In this document: positions 43,727 to 52,940 of the stretch, one piece after another
Layout of the letters: each line of letters begins with the position of its first letter
Numbering within the stretch: the stretch's first letter is position 1
Assembly (NCBI GenBank): GCA_965230265.1
Contig: OZ245999.1
Location: forward strand, 2,542,001-2,606,000
Source of the DNA: JAJFKX01 sp965230265
GTDB lineage: Bacteria; Pseudomonadota; Gammaproteobacteria; Xanthomonadales; Wenzhouxiangellaceae
Reading direction: 5' to 3'
Length of the DNA: 64,000 nucleotides
Notes under the pieces: model-generated
Databases searched by the model: none
Told to the model about the DNA's origin: nothing
What the model saw: only the letters and a program-made list of their open reading frames with translations
Translations under genes and position numbers: made by a program

Positions 43727-46700
43727 TTATTCACACCACTGACGTGCATTATGAAACATTTGCATCCACGGCGATACTTCCGGCCATGCCGATGGCGCCC
43801 AGGAAAAATTGACCGTACGCAGTAATCGCTCTGGATGTGGCATGCTGATAGTGATCCGGCCATCGCTATTACTTAAACCACAGATACCCGATGGCGAACC
43901 GTTGGGGTTGGCCGGATAGCTTGTCGCTGCTGTACCGTTGCTTTCTACATAGCGCATGGCAATGGCTGCTTGCTGCTGGTGTTGTTCACTGGCAAAGCTG
44001 GCACGACCTTCACCGTGCGCTGTGGCAATGGGTATGCGCGAGCCCTGCATACTCGCAAAAAACAATGAGGGTGATTCAATAATTTCCACCAGACTCAGAC
44101 GACTCTCATATTGCCCGGATCGGTTGTGTTCAAACACTGGCCAATGTTCAGTGCCGGGAATGATCTCACGCAACATCGATAACATCTGACAACCATTGCA
44201 GACCCCCAACGCAAAGCGATAGGTGTCTGCAAAAAATGCAGAAAATGCCGCCCGCAGTGCTGGGTTGAATAAAATCGAGCGAGCCCAGCCACGCCCGGCG
44301 CCCAGCACATCGCCATAAGAAAACCCGCCGCAAGCCACCACCCCCTGGAACTGCGCTAGCATATCCGGATTATCATCCAAGTCGCTCATGTGTACATCCA
44401 CAGCAGTAAAGCCGGCATGCATAAAACCCGCCGCCATTTCTGTCTGGCTGTTAACGCCTTGCTCACGCATTATTGCTATTTTTGGTGCGACACCGGTATT
44501 CATCATCGGTGCTGCCGGAGGGGTAAAACTCAGCTGGGGCTGTAAACCGGTATCCTGCCAGCCATCAATGCGTTGGTACTCTTCATCGGCACAAACCGGG
44601 TTATCACGCAGCCGCTGAATAGCGTGGCTGGTTTCTGCCCAGAGTTTCTGTAGCTGCCATAGCGGCTGGCAAAGCTGTGTTTGATGGTTTTGCTGGATGG
44701 ATAAATTCATATCAGCAGCTGGCTGCCCCAGTGGCTGCACACATCGATCAAAGCCGGCGCTGGCAAACTGCTGCTGCAGCCACTGATGGTTGTCTTCAGT
44801 CACTTGCACCACCACACCCAACTCTTCATTAAATAGCCAGCCGATCATATCGACCATACTAGGCACCTGTAAATCAACACCACAATGACCGGCAAATGCC
44901 ATTTCAATGATGGTTGTGATCAATCCACCATCACTGCGATCGTGGCAAGCCAGTAAGCGACCTTCGCGAACTGCCTGCTGCAGAATGTTAAAGCCTGTTT
45001 TAAGTAGCTCAGGGTCGCTGACATCAACCGTTTCGCCGTTTGACTCAGACCATACCTGTGCCAGCGCTGACCCGCCCAGCCGTTGCTGCCCATTAGCAAA
45101 ATCGATTAACAACAAACGGCTATCCGGCTCCATCAACAATTGCGGTGTCACCGCCAAACGGGCATCGTGTACCGGTGCAAAGGCCGAGACAATCAAAGAC
45201 AACGGAGCCTGCATATGATGATCTTCATCACGGCCCTGGCTTTCCCATCGAGCATGCATGGACAACGAGTCCTTACCCACCGGAATGGCCAACCCCAGTG
45301 CCGGACACAAGCTCATACCCACTGTTTGCACTGCATCAAACAAAGCCTGATCCTGCCCAGGCTGGCCAGCGGCCGCCATCCAGTTGGCCGATAATTTGAT
45401 TTTGTTTAATTGACCAATGGGTGCGCCAATCAAATTGGTAACGGCTTCAGCGACGGCCATACGGGCAGACGCTGGCGCATTACTCACAGCCACCGGCGTC
45501 CGCTCGCCCATACTCATTGCCTGCCCGGTATATCCCTGGAAATCGTCCAGCATGACAGCATGATCTGCCACCGGAACCTGCCACGGACCAACCATTTGAT
45601 CACGGCAGGACAAACCGCCAACTGTGCGGTCACCAATGGTAATTAAAAACTGTTTACTGGCCACTGCTGGCAAACGCAGTACCCGCTGTAGTGATTCGTT
45701 TAAATCTTTTTTACCCAATTCATGAACACGGAATTGGTCATTATTCAAACTGGCAGGGTTGCGTTGAATGCTGCGCTGCATTTTCGGCATTTTGCCCAAC
45801 AGCATCGGCATCGGCATATCAATGGCATTGTCTGCGCTGGCGCTATCATGCAAAACCAATTGCAAAGCTTCGGTGGCTGTACCAACCACCGCATAGGGGC
45901 AGCGTTCACGTTCGCAAATTGCAGCAAACGCTTCCAGCATGGCTTCATCGATGCCCAGCACATAGCGCTCCTGTGCTTCGTTGCACCAGATTTCCATTGG
46001 CGACAATGCTGGATCAGCACATGGAATCGCACGCAAATCAATCACACCACCACGACCGGAATCGTGCAGCAGTTCAGGTATGGCATTGCTCAAACCACCT
46101 GCACCCACATCATGCATCGTGATCACTGGATTATCTGTACCTTGCGCCCAACAGCGGTTGATCACCTCTTGGCACCGGCGCTGCATTTCCGGGTTACCTC
46201 GCTGAACCGAAGCATAGTCAAACCCTGCATCACTGGCGCCGCTGTGCACCGATGAAGCAGCTCCTCCGCCAAGACCAATTAACATCGCCGGACCACCGAG
46301 CACAATAATTTTCGCTCCTGGGGGCAGAACTTGTTTTTCTACCTGCTCACTACGGATATGCCCCAAGCCGCCTGCGATCATGATTGGCTTGTGATAACCC
46401 CACCAATGATGGGTATTATCAGACTTTTCCATATTCTGATTGGGCTGTGTCAATGTACGAAAATAGCCACCTAGCGCCGGGCGCCCAAACTCATTGTTAA
46501 ACGCTGCTGCACCAATCGGCCCCTGCAGCATAATCTGCAAGGCACTGGCCATACGCGCGGGTGTACTGACACCGGTTTCCCAAGGGCGCGGATGTTCGGG
46601 TAATTGCAGTTCGGAAACATTGAAACCGGTTAAACCCGCTTTGGGGACCGCCCCACGGCCTGTAGCGGCTTCATCACGAATCTCGCCACCAGAACCTGTG

Positions 46701-47656
46701 GCTGCACCTGGGAATGGTGAGATGGCAGTTGGATGGTTATGGGTTTCGACTTTAATCTGGAAATTAGAATCACCCTTGACAGTATGATAGTCACGCCGGG
46801 TCGGTGTGACCTGCATGTTGTGCGCAGGCACGCCTGCCACCACGGCTGCGTTGTCATGATAAGCACTCAGCACATCGTCAGGGCACAAGGCATGGGTATT
46901 GCGGATCATTGCAAATAAGCTACGGCTTTGTGGCTCGCCATTGATATGCCATTGCGCATTAAAAATTTTATGCCGGCAGTGCTCTGAGTTGGCCTGCGCA
47001 AACATCATTAGCTCTGCATCGGTCGGTGCACGTTGCAGTTTTTGATAGCCGGTTTGCAGATAATCCAGTTCATCATCGGATAACCCCAATGCTAACTCGT
47101 TATTGGCTTGCCGAAGCGAATCTCCCAGTTCTCCTTTATAGGTCTGTAAACTGCGCTGTGGCTGGGCTTTGAACAACCTGGGGATAGCACCACTATCATC
47201 CACCAACTGTTCCAGCATTGGGTCATATAAGCACGCTCGTGCAGCTTCTGGGAACTCATCTGTGGACGTAAATGGCAGCTGATAAGTAATGCATAACTCA
47301 ATCCGTTTAATCGCATCAAGCCCACACCGCCAGGCGATGTCTGTGGCCTTAGTCGACCATGGAGAAATAGTGCCTGATCGGGGCATTCTGATTAAAGTTA
47401 TACCGCCGCCTGCTGACTGATCATCTTTAAGGCCACCATCCAATAATCGGCATAGCGCCCTGACAAGCCCCTCATCCACCTGTATGGATGCATGCAATTG
47501 CACTGCATAGGTCAATGACGCCTGGATACCAGTGACATCACAATCAGTTGCCTGTTGGATATGCCGTTGCAAGCGCTCAAGCTGAAAAGCCTGTAGAGCT
47601 GGCCCACCCGACAGTATCAGAACAGGGTCTAAACAATCGCTGATCGCGCTATTCAC
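43727..47656 (-). CDS. purL: phosphoribosylformylglycinamidine synthase
   Basis: A 1309-aa single-chain PurL, which makes FGAM from FGAR, glutamine and ATP in purine synthesis. N-terminal domain aligned from ILSGGPALQAFQLERL; FGAM-synthase core with ANSEHCRHKIFNA, VETHNHPTAISPFPGAATGSGGEIRD (interrupted here by inference), and HDVGAGGLSNAIPEL; and a C-terminal glutaminase (about 1055-1309) with nucleophile Cys in GVCNGCQML, HGEGRASF and MPHPERLLR. Start is a GTG at 47656, since no better in-frame ATG is present; the family's first conserved residues follow directly. Confidence 0.97.
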   Translation of the reverse strand: MNSAISDCLDPVLILSGGPALQAFQLERLQRHIQQATDCDVTGIQASLTYAVQLHASIQVDEGLVRALCRLLDGGLKDDQSAGGGITLIRMPRSGTISPWSTKATDIAWRCGLDAIKRIELCITYQLPFTSTDEFPEAARACLYDPMLEQLVDDSGAIPRLFKAQPQRSLQTYKGELGDSLRQANNELALGLSDDELDYLQTGYQKLQRAPTDAELMMFAQANSEHCRHKIFNAQWHINGEPQSRSLFAMIRNTHALCPDDVLSAYHDNAAVVAGVPAHNMQVTPTRRDYHTVKGDSNFQIKVETHNHPTAISPFPGAATGSGGEIRDEAATGRGAVPKAGLTGFNVSELQLPEHPRPWETGVSTPARMASALQIMLQGPIGAAAFNNEFGRPALGGYFRTLTQPNQNMEKSDNTHHWWGYHKPIMIAGGLGHIRSEQVEKQVLPPGAKIIVLGGPAMLIGLGGGAASSVHSGASDAGFDYASVQRGNPEMQRRCQEVINRCWAQGTDNPVITMHDVGAGGLSNAIPELLHDSGRGGVIDLRAIPCADPALSPMEIWCNEAQERYVLGIDEAMLEAFAAICERERCPYAVVGTATEALQLVLHDSASADNAIDMPMPMLLGKMPKMQRSIQRNPASLNNDQFRVHELGKKDLNESLQRVLRLPAVASKQFLITIGDRTVGGLSCRDQMVGPWQVPVADHAVMLDDFQGYTGQAMSMGERTPVAVSNAPASARMAVAEAVTNLIGAPIGQLNKIKLSANWMAAAGQPGQDQALFDAVQTVGMSLCPALGLAIPVGKDSLSMHARWESQGRDEDHHMQAPLSLIVSAFAPVHDARLAVTPQLLMEPDSRLLLIDFANGQQRLGGSALAQVWSESNGETVDVSDPELLKTGFNILQQAVREGRLLACHDRSDGGLITTIIEMAFAGHCGVDLQVPSMVDMIGWLFNEELGVVVQVTEDNHQWLQQQFASAGFDRCVQPLGQPAADMNLSIQQNHQTQLCQPLWQLQKLWAETSHAIQRLRDNPVCADEEYQRIDGWQDTGLQPQLSFTPPAAPMMNTGVAPKIAIMREQGVNSQTEMAAGFMHAGFTAVDVHMSDLDDNPDMLAQFQGVVACGGFSYGDVLGAGRGWARSILFNPALRAAFSAFFADTYRFALGVCNGCQMLSMLREIIPGTEHWPVFEHNRSGQYESRLSLVEIIESPSLFFASMQGSRIPIATAHGEGRASFASEQHQQQAAIAMRYVESNGTAATSYPANPNGSPSGICGLSNSDGRITISMPHPERLLRTVNFSWAPSAWPEVSPWMQMFHNARQWCE

Positions 47657-47840
47657 GTACGGGAAATTTCCTGTATTTGGGGAAACAGCGCATTATAACC
47701 AGCCATGGGCAGGAATGCTGGCCAATCGTATGCATAGCGCGTATAGACTATGCCTGTAGCCATAACTTACTGCCTCTGCTGGCTTGCCTGTTTGAAAACA
47801 TTTAGCCACACAGCAGCGACAATATTCTGCTCATAAAAAA
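47657..47840. other. intergenic region upstream of purL
   Basis: About 180 nt between the purL start and the dsbC terminator. It should contain the purL promoter. GCATAG and CTATGC (near 47730-47755) form a 6-bp inverted repeat with a 10-nt spacing, which does not match a PurR operator. No open reading frame was recognised. Confidence 0.35.
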
Positions 47841-47857
47841 AGCGGGAAACTCCCGCT
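47841..47857 (-). terminator. rho-independent terminator after dsbC
   Basis: On the minus strand AGCGGGA, loop GTT, TCCCGCT followed by TTTTTTATG: a 7-bp GC-rich stem with T-run. It is about 48 nt after the dsbC stop codon and shields purL from the xerD-dsbC transcript. Confidence 0.88.
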
Positions 47858-47905
47858 TTCTTGGTAAGAAATCAGACGATCAACGTCTGACTATCGCATG
47901 ATCAA

Positions 47906-48652
47906 CTACGATGCTGGACTAGAAATTGCCGCCAATGCATCCAGTCGTTGCTTCAATGCTTCTGGCGGTACATAACCTGGGATCAGAGTACCGTCTTTGG
48001 TGACAATTGCCGGTGTACCCGTCATGCCAATCTTCTGGCCCAGACGGTACTGACTTTCTACCGGATTATCACATTCGCGCTTAACCGGCTCACTGCCACG
48101 CTTGGCTTCAGTCATAGCCGTTTTTTGATCAGCTGAACACCATACTGATACTGCTTTGTCATAAGAAGGTGAACCGATTCCACTGCGAGGGTACATCATA
48201 TAATGCACAGCAATACCCAAATCATTGTATTGGGCCATTTGTTCATGCAGCTTACGACAGTAACCGCAGTCCACATCCGTGAAGATAATGACCTCATGCT
48301 CCGGGTTGGCAGGCGCAAACGTAATTTGCTCAGATATCGATACACCACCAAGCAACTCACGACGGATTTCAGAACGTGCTTGATCAGTTAAATCAAGCCG
48401 CTTTTCCAAATCAAATAGCTTTCCCTGAAACAGATAGCCGCCATCAGCACTCAAGTAGATAATGTCTGAATCTACTTGTACTTCCAGTACACCAGGAACC
48501 GGTGTTTCGGCAATTGCCACTTGCTGGGCATTGGGTATCAATCTTTCGATTGCATTACTGACTTCTGGGTAATCCTGTGCCTGGCTCACCGACGCTATGG
48601 CTGCCAAGGACAAAACCAGCCAGCGTAAAGAATTAAACTTACAGGCTAACAT
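47906..48652 (-). CDS. dsbC: periplasmic disulfide isomerase DsbC
   Basis: A 248-aa periplasmic protein that reshuffles wrong disulfide bonds in oxidised proteins. It has a signal peptide (MLACKFNSLRW... ending SVSQA), a cystatin-like dimerisation domain (about 25-90: AIERLIPNAQQVAIAETPVPGVLEVQ is interrupted here), and a thioredoxin fold with the CGYC active site in FTDVDCGYCRKLH and a cis-Pro loop in GMTGTPAIV. The ATG at 48652 follows GGAG at 6 nt and gives a good signal peptide; the frame is open further upstream but lacks a ribosome site. It follows xerD, as is common in gammaproteobacteria. Confidence 0.94.
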   Translation of the reverse strand: MLACKFNSLRWLVLSLAAIASVSQAQDYPEVSNAIERLIPNAQQVAIAETPVPGVLEVQVDSDIIYLSADGGYLFQGKLFDLEKRLDLTDQARSEIRRELLGGVSISEQITFAPANPEHEVIIFTDVDCGYCRKLHEQMAQYNDLGIAVHYMMYPRSGIGSPSYDKAVSVWCSADQKTAMTEAKRGSEPVKRECDNPVESQYRLGQKIGMTGTPAIVTKDGTLIPGYVPPEALKQRLDALAAISSPAS

Positions 48653-48858
48653 GATCTGCTCCGTGAAATATGTGCGCAATTGGACAGCATAACGTAAAAA
48701 AGTTCGCAATGGCTAGATGTAATTTCAAATTTGAAAACTTTTGCTTGATCAAGCCACGCAGAAAGCCAGTTTACCAACCAGACAGAAAAGACCTTTTCTA
48801 ACATATAAGCTGTTGTTTGCGAGTGAGTCGAGTAACTATAGACCGGAAAAACACTCAA

Positions 48859-49767
48859 TCAACCGCGTGGATGGTGCATGCTATGCAGGTTTTGTAATTT
48901 ATCACGTGCAACATGTGTATAGATTTGAGTCGTGGACAAATCGCTATGTCCAAGCAATAACTGCACCACACGCAAATCTGCGCCATGATCCAGCAAATGC
49001 GTGGCGAAACAATGACGCAACATATGTGGTGACAGGGTTTGTGTAATACCCGCTCGCCTAGCATGCCTTTTGATTAAATACCAAAAGGCTTGCCGGGTCA
49101 TTGGCTTACCTCTTTCAGTCAGAAACAAGGCAGGCTCATTGGCACCTTTTAGCAATGCAGGTCTTTGCTCATTGATATACAGTTGGACAGCATTGATGGC
49201 ATTTTCACCGATGGGTACCAGCCGCTCCTTACTGCCTTTACCCAGTACTCTTACCACTCCCTGCCGTAGACTGACATCGCTTTGTTTAATATCAACCAAT
49301 TCACTGACGCGCAAACCTGTGGCGTACAACAACTCCAGCATCGCTTTATCACGCAGGCCTAAACGCTGTTCGGTATCCACCGCCAATAAGGCCTCAATAT
49401 CTGCTTCGCTCAACGCTTTGGGTAATGATTGTGATTGACGAGGAGGTGCCAGCAAGGCAGTTGGATCTTTACTTATGACATTATGATTAACCGCCCAGCG
49501 AAAAAACTGTCGCAGACAAGAAACTCTCCGAGCTACTGTGGCGGTACTCATGCCATTGATATAAAGCGTATTCAGATAAAGCTGCAACTCAGATGAACCA
49601 ATATCGGCAAAGCTGTTGACATGGCCAGCTGCAAATTCAGCAAAAGCATTTAAATCCTGTTGATAACTGTCCAAAGTATTTTTGGCCAGTCCACGCTCAG
49701 ACCATAAATTATCCAGAAACATCTGGATCTGATGCAAAAAAACCGGCGGCGAGACGCTACCGGTCAT
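48859..49767 (-). CDS. xerD: site-specific tyrosine recombinase XerD
   Basis: A 302-aa tyrosine recombinase that, with XerC, resolves chromosome dimers at dif. The N-terminal core-binding domain (about 12-95) and the catalytic domain (about 115-295) with Arg in YATGLRVSELV, the H-x-x-R in PHMLRHCFATHLL, His in LLGHSDLSTTQIYTH and the tyrosine nucleophile in this last segment are seen. Length and the start VFLHQIQMFLDNLWSERGL agree with XerD more than XerC. dsbC follows after a 206-nt gap. Confidence 0.95.
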   Translation of the reverse strand: MTGSVSPPVFLHQIQMFLDNLWSERGLAKNTLDSYQQDLNAFAEFAAGHVNSFADIGSSELQLYLNTLYINGMSTATVARRVSCLRQFFRWAVNHNVISKDPTALLAPPRQSQSLPKALSEADIEALLAVDTEQRLGLRDKAMLELLYATGLRVSELVDIKQSDVSLRQGVVRVLGKGSKERLVPIGENAINAVQLYINEQRPALLKGANEPALFLTERGKPMTRQAFWYLIKRHARRAGITQTLSPHMLRHCFATHLLDHGADLRVVQLLLGHSDLSTTQIYTHVARDKLQNLHSMHHPRG

Positions 49768-49831
49768 GATGGTATTGGACCTGTTTACAGTCAGCTTCCA
49801 GTGCAGGCACCATCGTCAGGCACCTATTTAG

Positions 49832-50881
49832 TCACTTTCCGCGTAAAGCCCGCAGTGTACGCCGTGCCGCCGATTCAACACTGGAGAGTTTATCTTCAGC
49901 ATCAGCTTGTAAAGCATTGGCTCTCTGCATAATGTCATCGGTACGGCTGCGCAACTCATTGGCGATCACCGACACAATTTCATCAACTGCAGCCTGTAAA
50001 TGCTGCGCGATGGCATCACTATGGCCCTGAACTTCAGCTAGCGCTTCCGAACTAGTTTTTTTTTTAGCGGCCTTTTTAGGCCGTCCTTTCTTACCAGTTT
50101 TTTTAGGGCGCCCCTTTTTGCCAGCCTTCTTGGGCCGACCTTTCTTGCCGGTTTTCTTGGGACGTCCTTTCTTGCCGGCTTTTTTAGGGCGGCCTTTTTT
50201 GCCTACCTTTTTGGGCCGACCTTTCTTGCCGGCTTTTTTAGGGCGGCCTTTTTTACCTGCCTTTTTGGGCCGGCCTTTTTTGCCTGCCTTTTTAGGGCGG
50301 CCTTTTTTACCTGCCTTTTTGGGCCGGCCTTTTTTGCCTGCCTTTTTAGGGCGGCCTTTTTTGCCGGCTTTTTTGGGCCGACCTTTTTTGCCGACTTTTT
50401 TCTTGGCGGCTTTTTTCTTGGCTGCCTTTTTGGGCCGACCTTTTTTGCCTGCCTTTTTCTTAGCGGCTTTTTTCTTGGCTGCCTTTTTGGGCCGACCTTT
50501 TTTGCCGACTTTTTTCTTGGCGGCTTTTTTCTTGGCTGCCTTTTTAGGCCGACCTTTTTTACCTGCTTTTTTCTTGGCGGCTTTTTTCTTAGCGGCCTTT
50601 TTGGGCCGACCTTTCTTAGCTACCTTTTTCTTGGCGGTTTTTTTCTTGGTCGTTTTTTTCTTAGAGGTTTTTTTCTTAGAGGTCTTTTTGGTAGTAGCTT
50701 TTTTCTTAGTAACTTTTTTCTTACTGGCTTTCTTTTTTGCTACTTTCTTTTTTACTTTTTTCTTGGTCGACTTACCCGAGCTTCCGGCACCGGTCACCGC
50801 TGCAGCCGCAGAGGTTCCTGCAGCTACAGATCCCGCAGTCGCCTGTTCTTCTTCACTAATCAAAGCGTCGTTATTGTTCAT
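49832..50881 (-). CDS. histone H1-like / AlgP-like lysine-rich repeat protein
   Basis: A 349-aa very basic protein. Residues about 1-37 are acidic and Ala/Gly/Ser-rich; about 38-85 is a Lys/Thr/Ser-rich stretch; about 85-270 is an array of 16 KKGRPKK motifs, first every 18 residues (GRPKKAAKKKAAKKK) and then every 9 residues (GKKGRPKKA); the last 70 residues are a helical, heptad-like domain (AIAQHLQAAVDEIV...LRSRTDDIM). KGRPKK resembles an AT-hook core, and the bulk is like eukaryotic H1 tails, AlgP and HctB. A DNA-compacting or regulatory role is likely by composition. It follows the TPR gene by 44 nt. Repeat number is likely variable between strains. Confidence 0.8.
   Translation of the reverse strand: MNNNDALISEEEQATAGSVAAGTSAAAAVTGAGSSGKSTKKKVKKKVAKKKASKKKVTKKKATTKKTSKKKTSKKKTTKKKTAKKKVAKKGRPKKAAKKKAAKKKAGKKGRPKKAAKKKAAKKKVGKKGRPKKAAKKKAAKKKAGKKGRPKKAAKKKAAKKKVGKKGRPKKAGKKGRPKKAGKKGRPKKAGKKGRPKKAGKKGRPKKAGKKGRPKKAGKKGRPKKVGKKGRPKKAGKKGRPKKTGKKGRPKKAGKKGRPKKTGKKGRPKKAAKKKTSSEALAEVQGHSDAIAQHLQAAVDEIVSVIANELRSRTDDIMQRANALQADAEDKLSSVESAARRTLRALRGK
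50071..50620. repeat. tandem repeat array (27-bp unit) coding the GRPKK motifs
   Basis: From about 50071 to 50400 a 27-bp unit repeats about 12 times, then four more GRPKK motifs follow at about 54-bp spacing up to 50620. Synonymous changes separate the copies (cgtcc, cgacc, cggcc variants for the Arg-Gly core), so the array is not recent as a whole, but pairs of identical neighbouring 54-bp blocks between about 50250 and 50350 suggest local duplication. Confidence 0.8.
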
Positions 50882-50925
50882 TAAACAGTCTCAACTCAGT
50901 ACAGTGACTTGGATAATACTATAAA

Positions 50926-52185
50926 TTATCCAGCTTGGCGACGTTGCTCAACTTGCTCGATCCATTGGCGAGCTGCATTGCGTGTTGCGGTATAACGTGA
51001 AGCATCATTAAATGCCTCATCAGCAGCGTCTAAACGATCCAAATTCATCTCTGCCATACCAATCAATAAATACGCATTTCCGGTCTCACTTTCCTTCAAT
51101 CCGCCTTTCTCAATGGCGCGACGAAGTGCTTCTTTTGCATCTGGCCATTCCTGACGATCAACCAAGATATAAGCCCGCCGCATATCAATACTGCCATCAT
51201 CAGAAAATTGGCCTGCTTTCTCATAAGCAGCTAAGGCTTTTTCTAACTCACGCGCCTGATACCAAGCATTGGCAGTCTGTTCCCAATATTTTTTATTGGA
51301 TTCAACCACACCATCGTTAATACCGTCTTCTAATACTTTCGCCGCCTGGTAAGGTACTGAGCGTAATTGATAGAGGCTGGATAGTTGCAGCACTTCCTGT
51401 GATGTATCCAACATGCCATTACGATAAGCAAGCGCCAATACTGACAATGCTTTGTTTTCCTGTTTAATATTCAAGTAAATCGATGATAGCTGTTTCCAAT
51501 AGGTTTCCTTGTCAGGCCAGAAGTTAAGCATGGTTTCCAAAGTGTTGGCCGCGGCAGGTAAATCATCAATCTCGAACTGAATACCCAGCTTCATCTGATA
51601 CCAGTTTTCTTTAGGATTATCTTCCATCTCAATGGCTTTATTAATTGCAGATAAAGCAACCGGATAATTTTCTAATTCAACGTTACCACTGGCTTTCAAC
51701 AGATAGGCATTGGCAGTAATGTTTTCCGGCGGCGTTACACAAAACCATAAGTCCAGTTTTTCCAGGCCTTCGCGATAACGCTCCCTGGCAATCAGCAGCT
51801 GTGCAACTGAATAAATCATTTGATAGTGCTGCCGGTCAGGCAGTGCATTGATATCAACAGATCTTTGAAAATACTCCAGCGCCTTGTTGTAGTCTTCCTG
51901 TGATGCTGCCGCATGCCCGAGGGCCTGCAATACAATCGCTTGAGCATAACTGCCATCCTTGGTCTTACCCAGCAAACGCTCCAGGTCGTTTTCTGCTTCG
52001 GCATATTTTTCTTCGCCAAGGTCTTCATAAATATTCGACAGTTGCTTGTAGGTATTCTCATCCAGCGCTTGCGCTTTGACATCCCGCTCGACACCACATT
52101 GGTTTTGTTGTGCCATGGCAGGACCCAGAACCATCAGCATTAATGATAATGCCACGATCAGTTGGCTTATATTGCGATGTCTCAT
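50926..52185 (-). CDS. TPR protein of the TonB/ExbBD operon
   Basis: A 419-aa protein with a signal peptide (MRHRNISQLIVALSLMLMVLGPAMA) and about 8-10 tetratricopeptide repeats over residues 45-415 (for example YAQAIVLQALGHAAASQEDYNKALEYF split, PEKYW-like turns, and KALAAYEKAGQFSDDG). It is a periplasmic solenoid. TPR proteins of this type end TtpC-type TonB operons in Vibrio and related bacteria, but their exact task is not known. It follows the second tonB by 55 nt and is the last TonB-related gene. Confidence 0.85.
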   Translation of the reverse strand: MRHRNISQLIVALSLMLMVLGPAMAQQNQCGVERDVKAQALDENTYKQLSNIYEDLGEEKYAEAENDLERLLGKTKDGSYAQAIVLQALGHAAASQEDYNKALEYFQRSVDINALPDRQHYQMIYSVAQLLIARERYREGLEKLDLWFCVTPPENITANAYLLKASGNVELENYPVALSAINKAIEMEDNPKENWYQMKLGIQFEIDDLPAAANTLETMLNFWPDKETYWKQLSSIYLNIKQENKALSVLALAYRNGMLDTSQEVLQLSSLYQLRSVPYQAAKVLEDGINDGVVESNKKYWEQTANAWYQARELEKALAAYEKAGQFSDDGSIDMRRAYILVDRQEWPDAKEALRRAIEKGGLKESETGNAYLLIGMAEMNLDRLDAADEAFNDASRYTATRNAARQWIEQVEQRRQAG

Positions 52186-52240
52186 GTCTGATAACTCCTA
52201 TATAAAATGTTTCGAATTGAGCTCAAATATTTAAATGGGC

Positions 52241-52873
52241 TCAATTATTCTCAAGCGTAAAATCAATAATCTGTACCGCACTCAATAACGGCGCATCAAA
52301 TGAACGCGGTTGAAAACGCGATTTAAGTACAGCCGCTACTGCGGCCTGATCAAAAACACGTTTGGGCTGGCTATCTATTACGACAGGGTCAATAACCACG
52401 CCGGCTGCATTCACACTAAACTGTACTTTTACCCAGCCTTCAATTCCGGCACGAGCTGCGGTAACCGGATAAGGCGGGGTTATACGAAATAACTGCACCA
52501 ACCCTTCATGTTCTGAACCACTACCGCTATTGGGTTTGGTCGTTCCGGTAAGGCCTGGGCCTTTGCCTTGCAAACTATCAAGGAGGTTTAACTTGGCAAT
52601 GGCTGTCACCGGCTTATTCTCAGCAATGGGAATATCCGTTTCAGGCGTAGGTACTTCGGGTGGTGGTTCGCGTTCGGGTTTTGGGGGCCTTGGTGGAGGC
52701 GGTTCATAATCGGGAATATCGATATCCACAAATGTGATTGGGTGATATTCCGGACCAACGACAATCTTGTTATCTGCTTGATGCAGCAATTGCTGCATCA
52801 ACAAGAAACAGCCAAGGGTAATACTAATCGCCAATGCAGAAATTGACAGATATCGGGTGATTTTTACAAACAT
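52241..52873 (-). CDS. TonB-like energy transducer, second copy
   Basis: A 210-aa TonB protein: one N-terminal membrane segment (about 8-30), a Pro/Glu-rich spacer with YEPPPPRPPKPEREPPPEVP, and a C-terminal TonB_C domain (about 125-210: RITPPYPVTAARAGIEGWVKVQF... RVFDQAAVAAVLKSRFQPRS). It binds TonB boxes of outer-membrane receptors by family function. It is clearly a paralogue of the tonB 68 nt upstream in the operon, but they differ over most of the spacer. Confidence 0.9.
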   Translation of the reverse strand: MFVKITRYLSISALAISITLGCFLLMQQLLHQADNKIVVGPEYHPITFVDIDIPDYEPPPPRPPKPEREPPPEVPTPETDIPIAENKPVTAIAKLNLLDSLQGKGPGLTGTTKPNSGSGSEHEGLVQLFRITPPYPVTAARAGIEGWVKVQFSVNAAGVVIDPVVIDSQPKRVFDQAAVAAVLKSRFQPRSFDAPLLSAVQIIDFTLENN

Positions 52874-52940
52874 AATAACACTCTCCGTCTGTGCTCCTGC
52901 TCTGCTATGTTGGCGATCAACCTCCTCGAATAATAATTAA

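Noticed and set aside
47725..47760. PurR operator before purL
   Set aside because: The inverted repeat there (GCATAG...CTATGC) does not resemble ACGCAAACGTTTGCGT.
50071..50620. CRISPR-like repeat array
   Set aside because: Repeats are contiguous and in frame within a coding region, with no spacers.
50118..50924. 268-aa open frame on the plus strand (Phe/Leu/Pro repeats)
   Set aside because: It is the mirror of the lysine-rich repeat gene on the other strand. It has no ribosome site, and its composition is dictated by the antisense of KKGRPKK.
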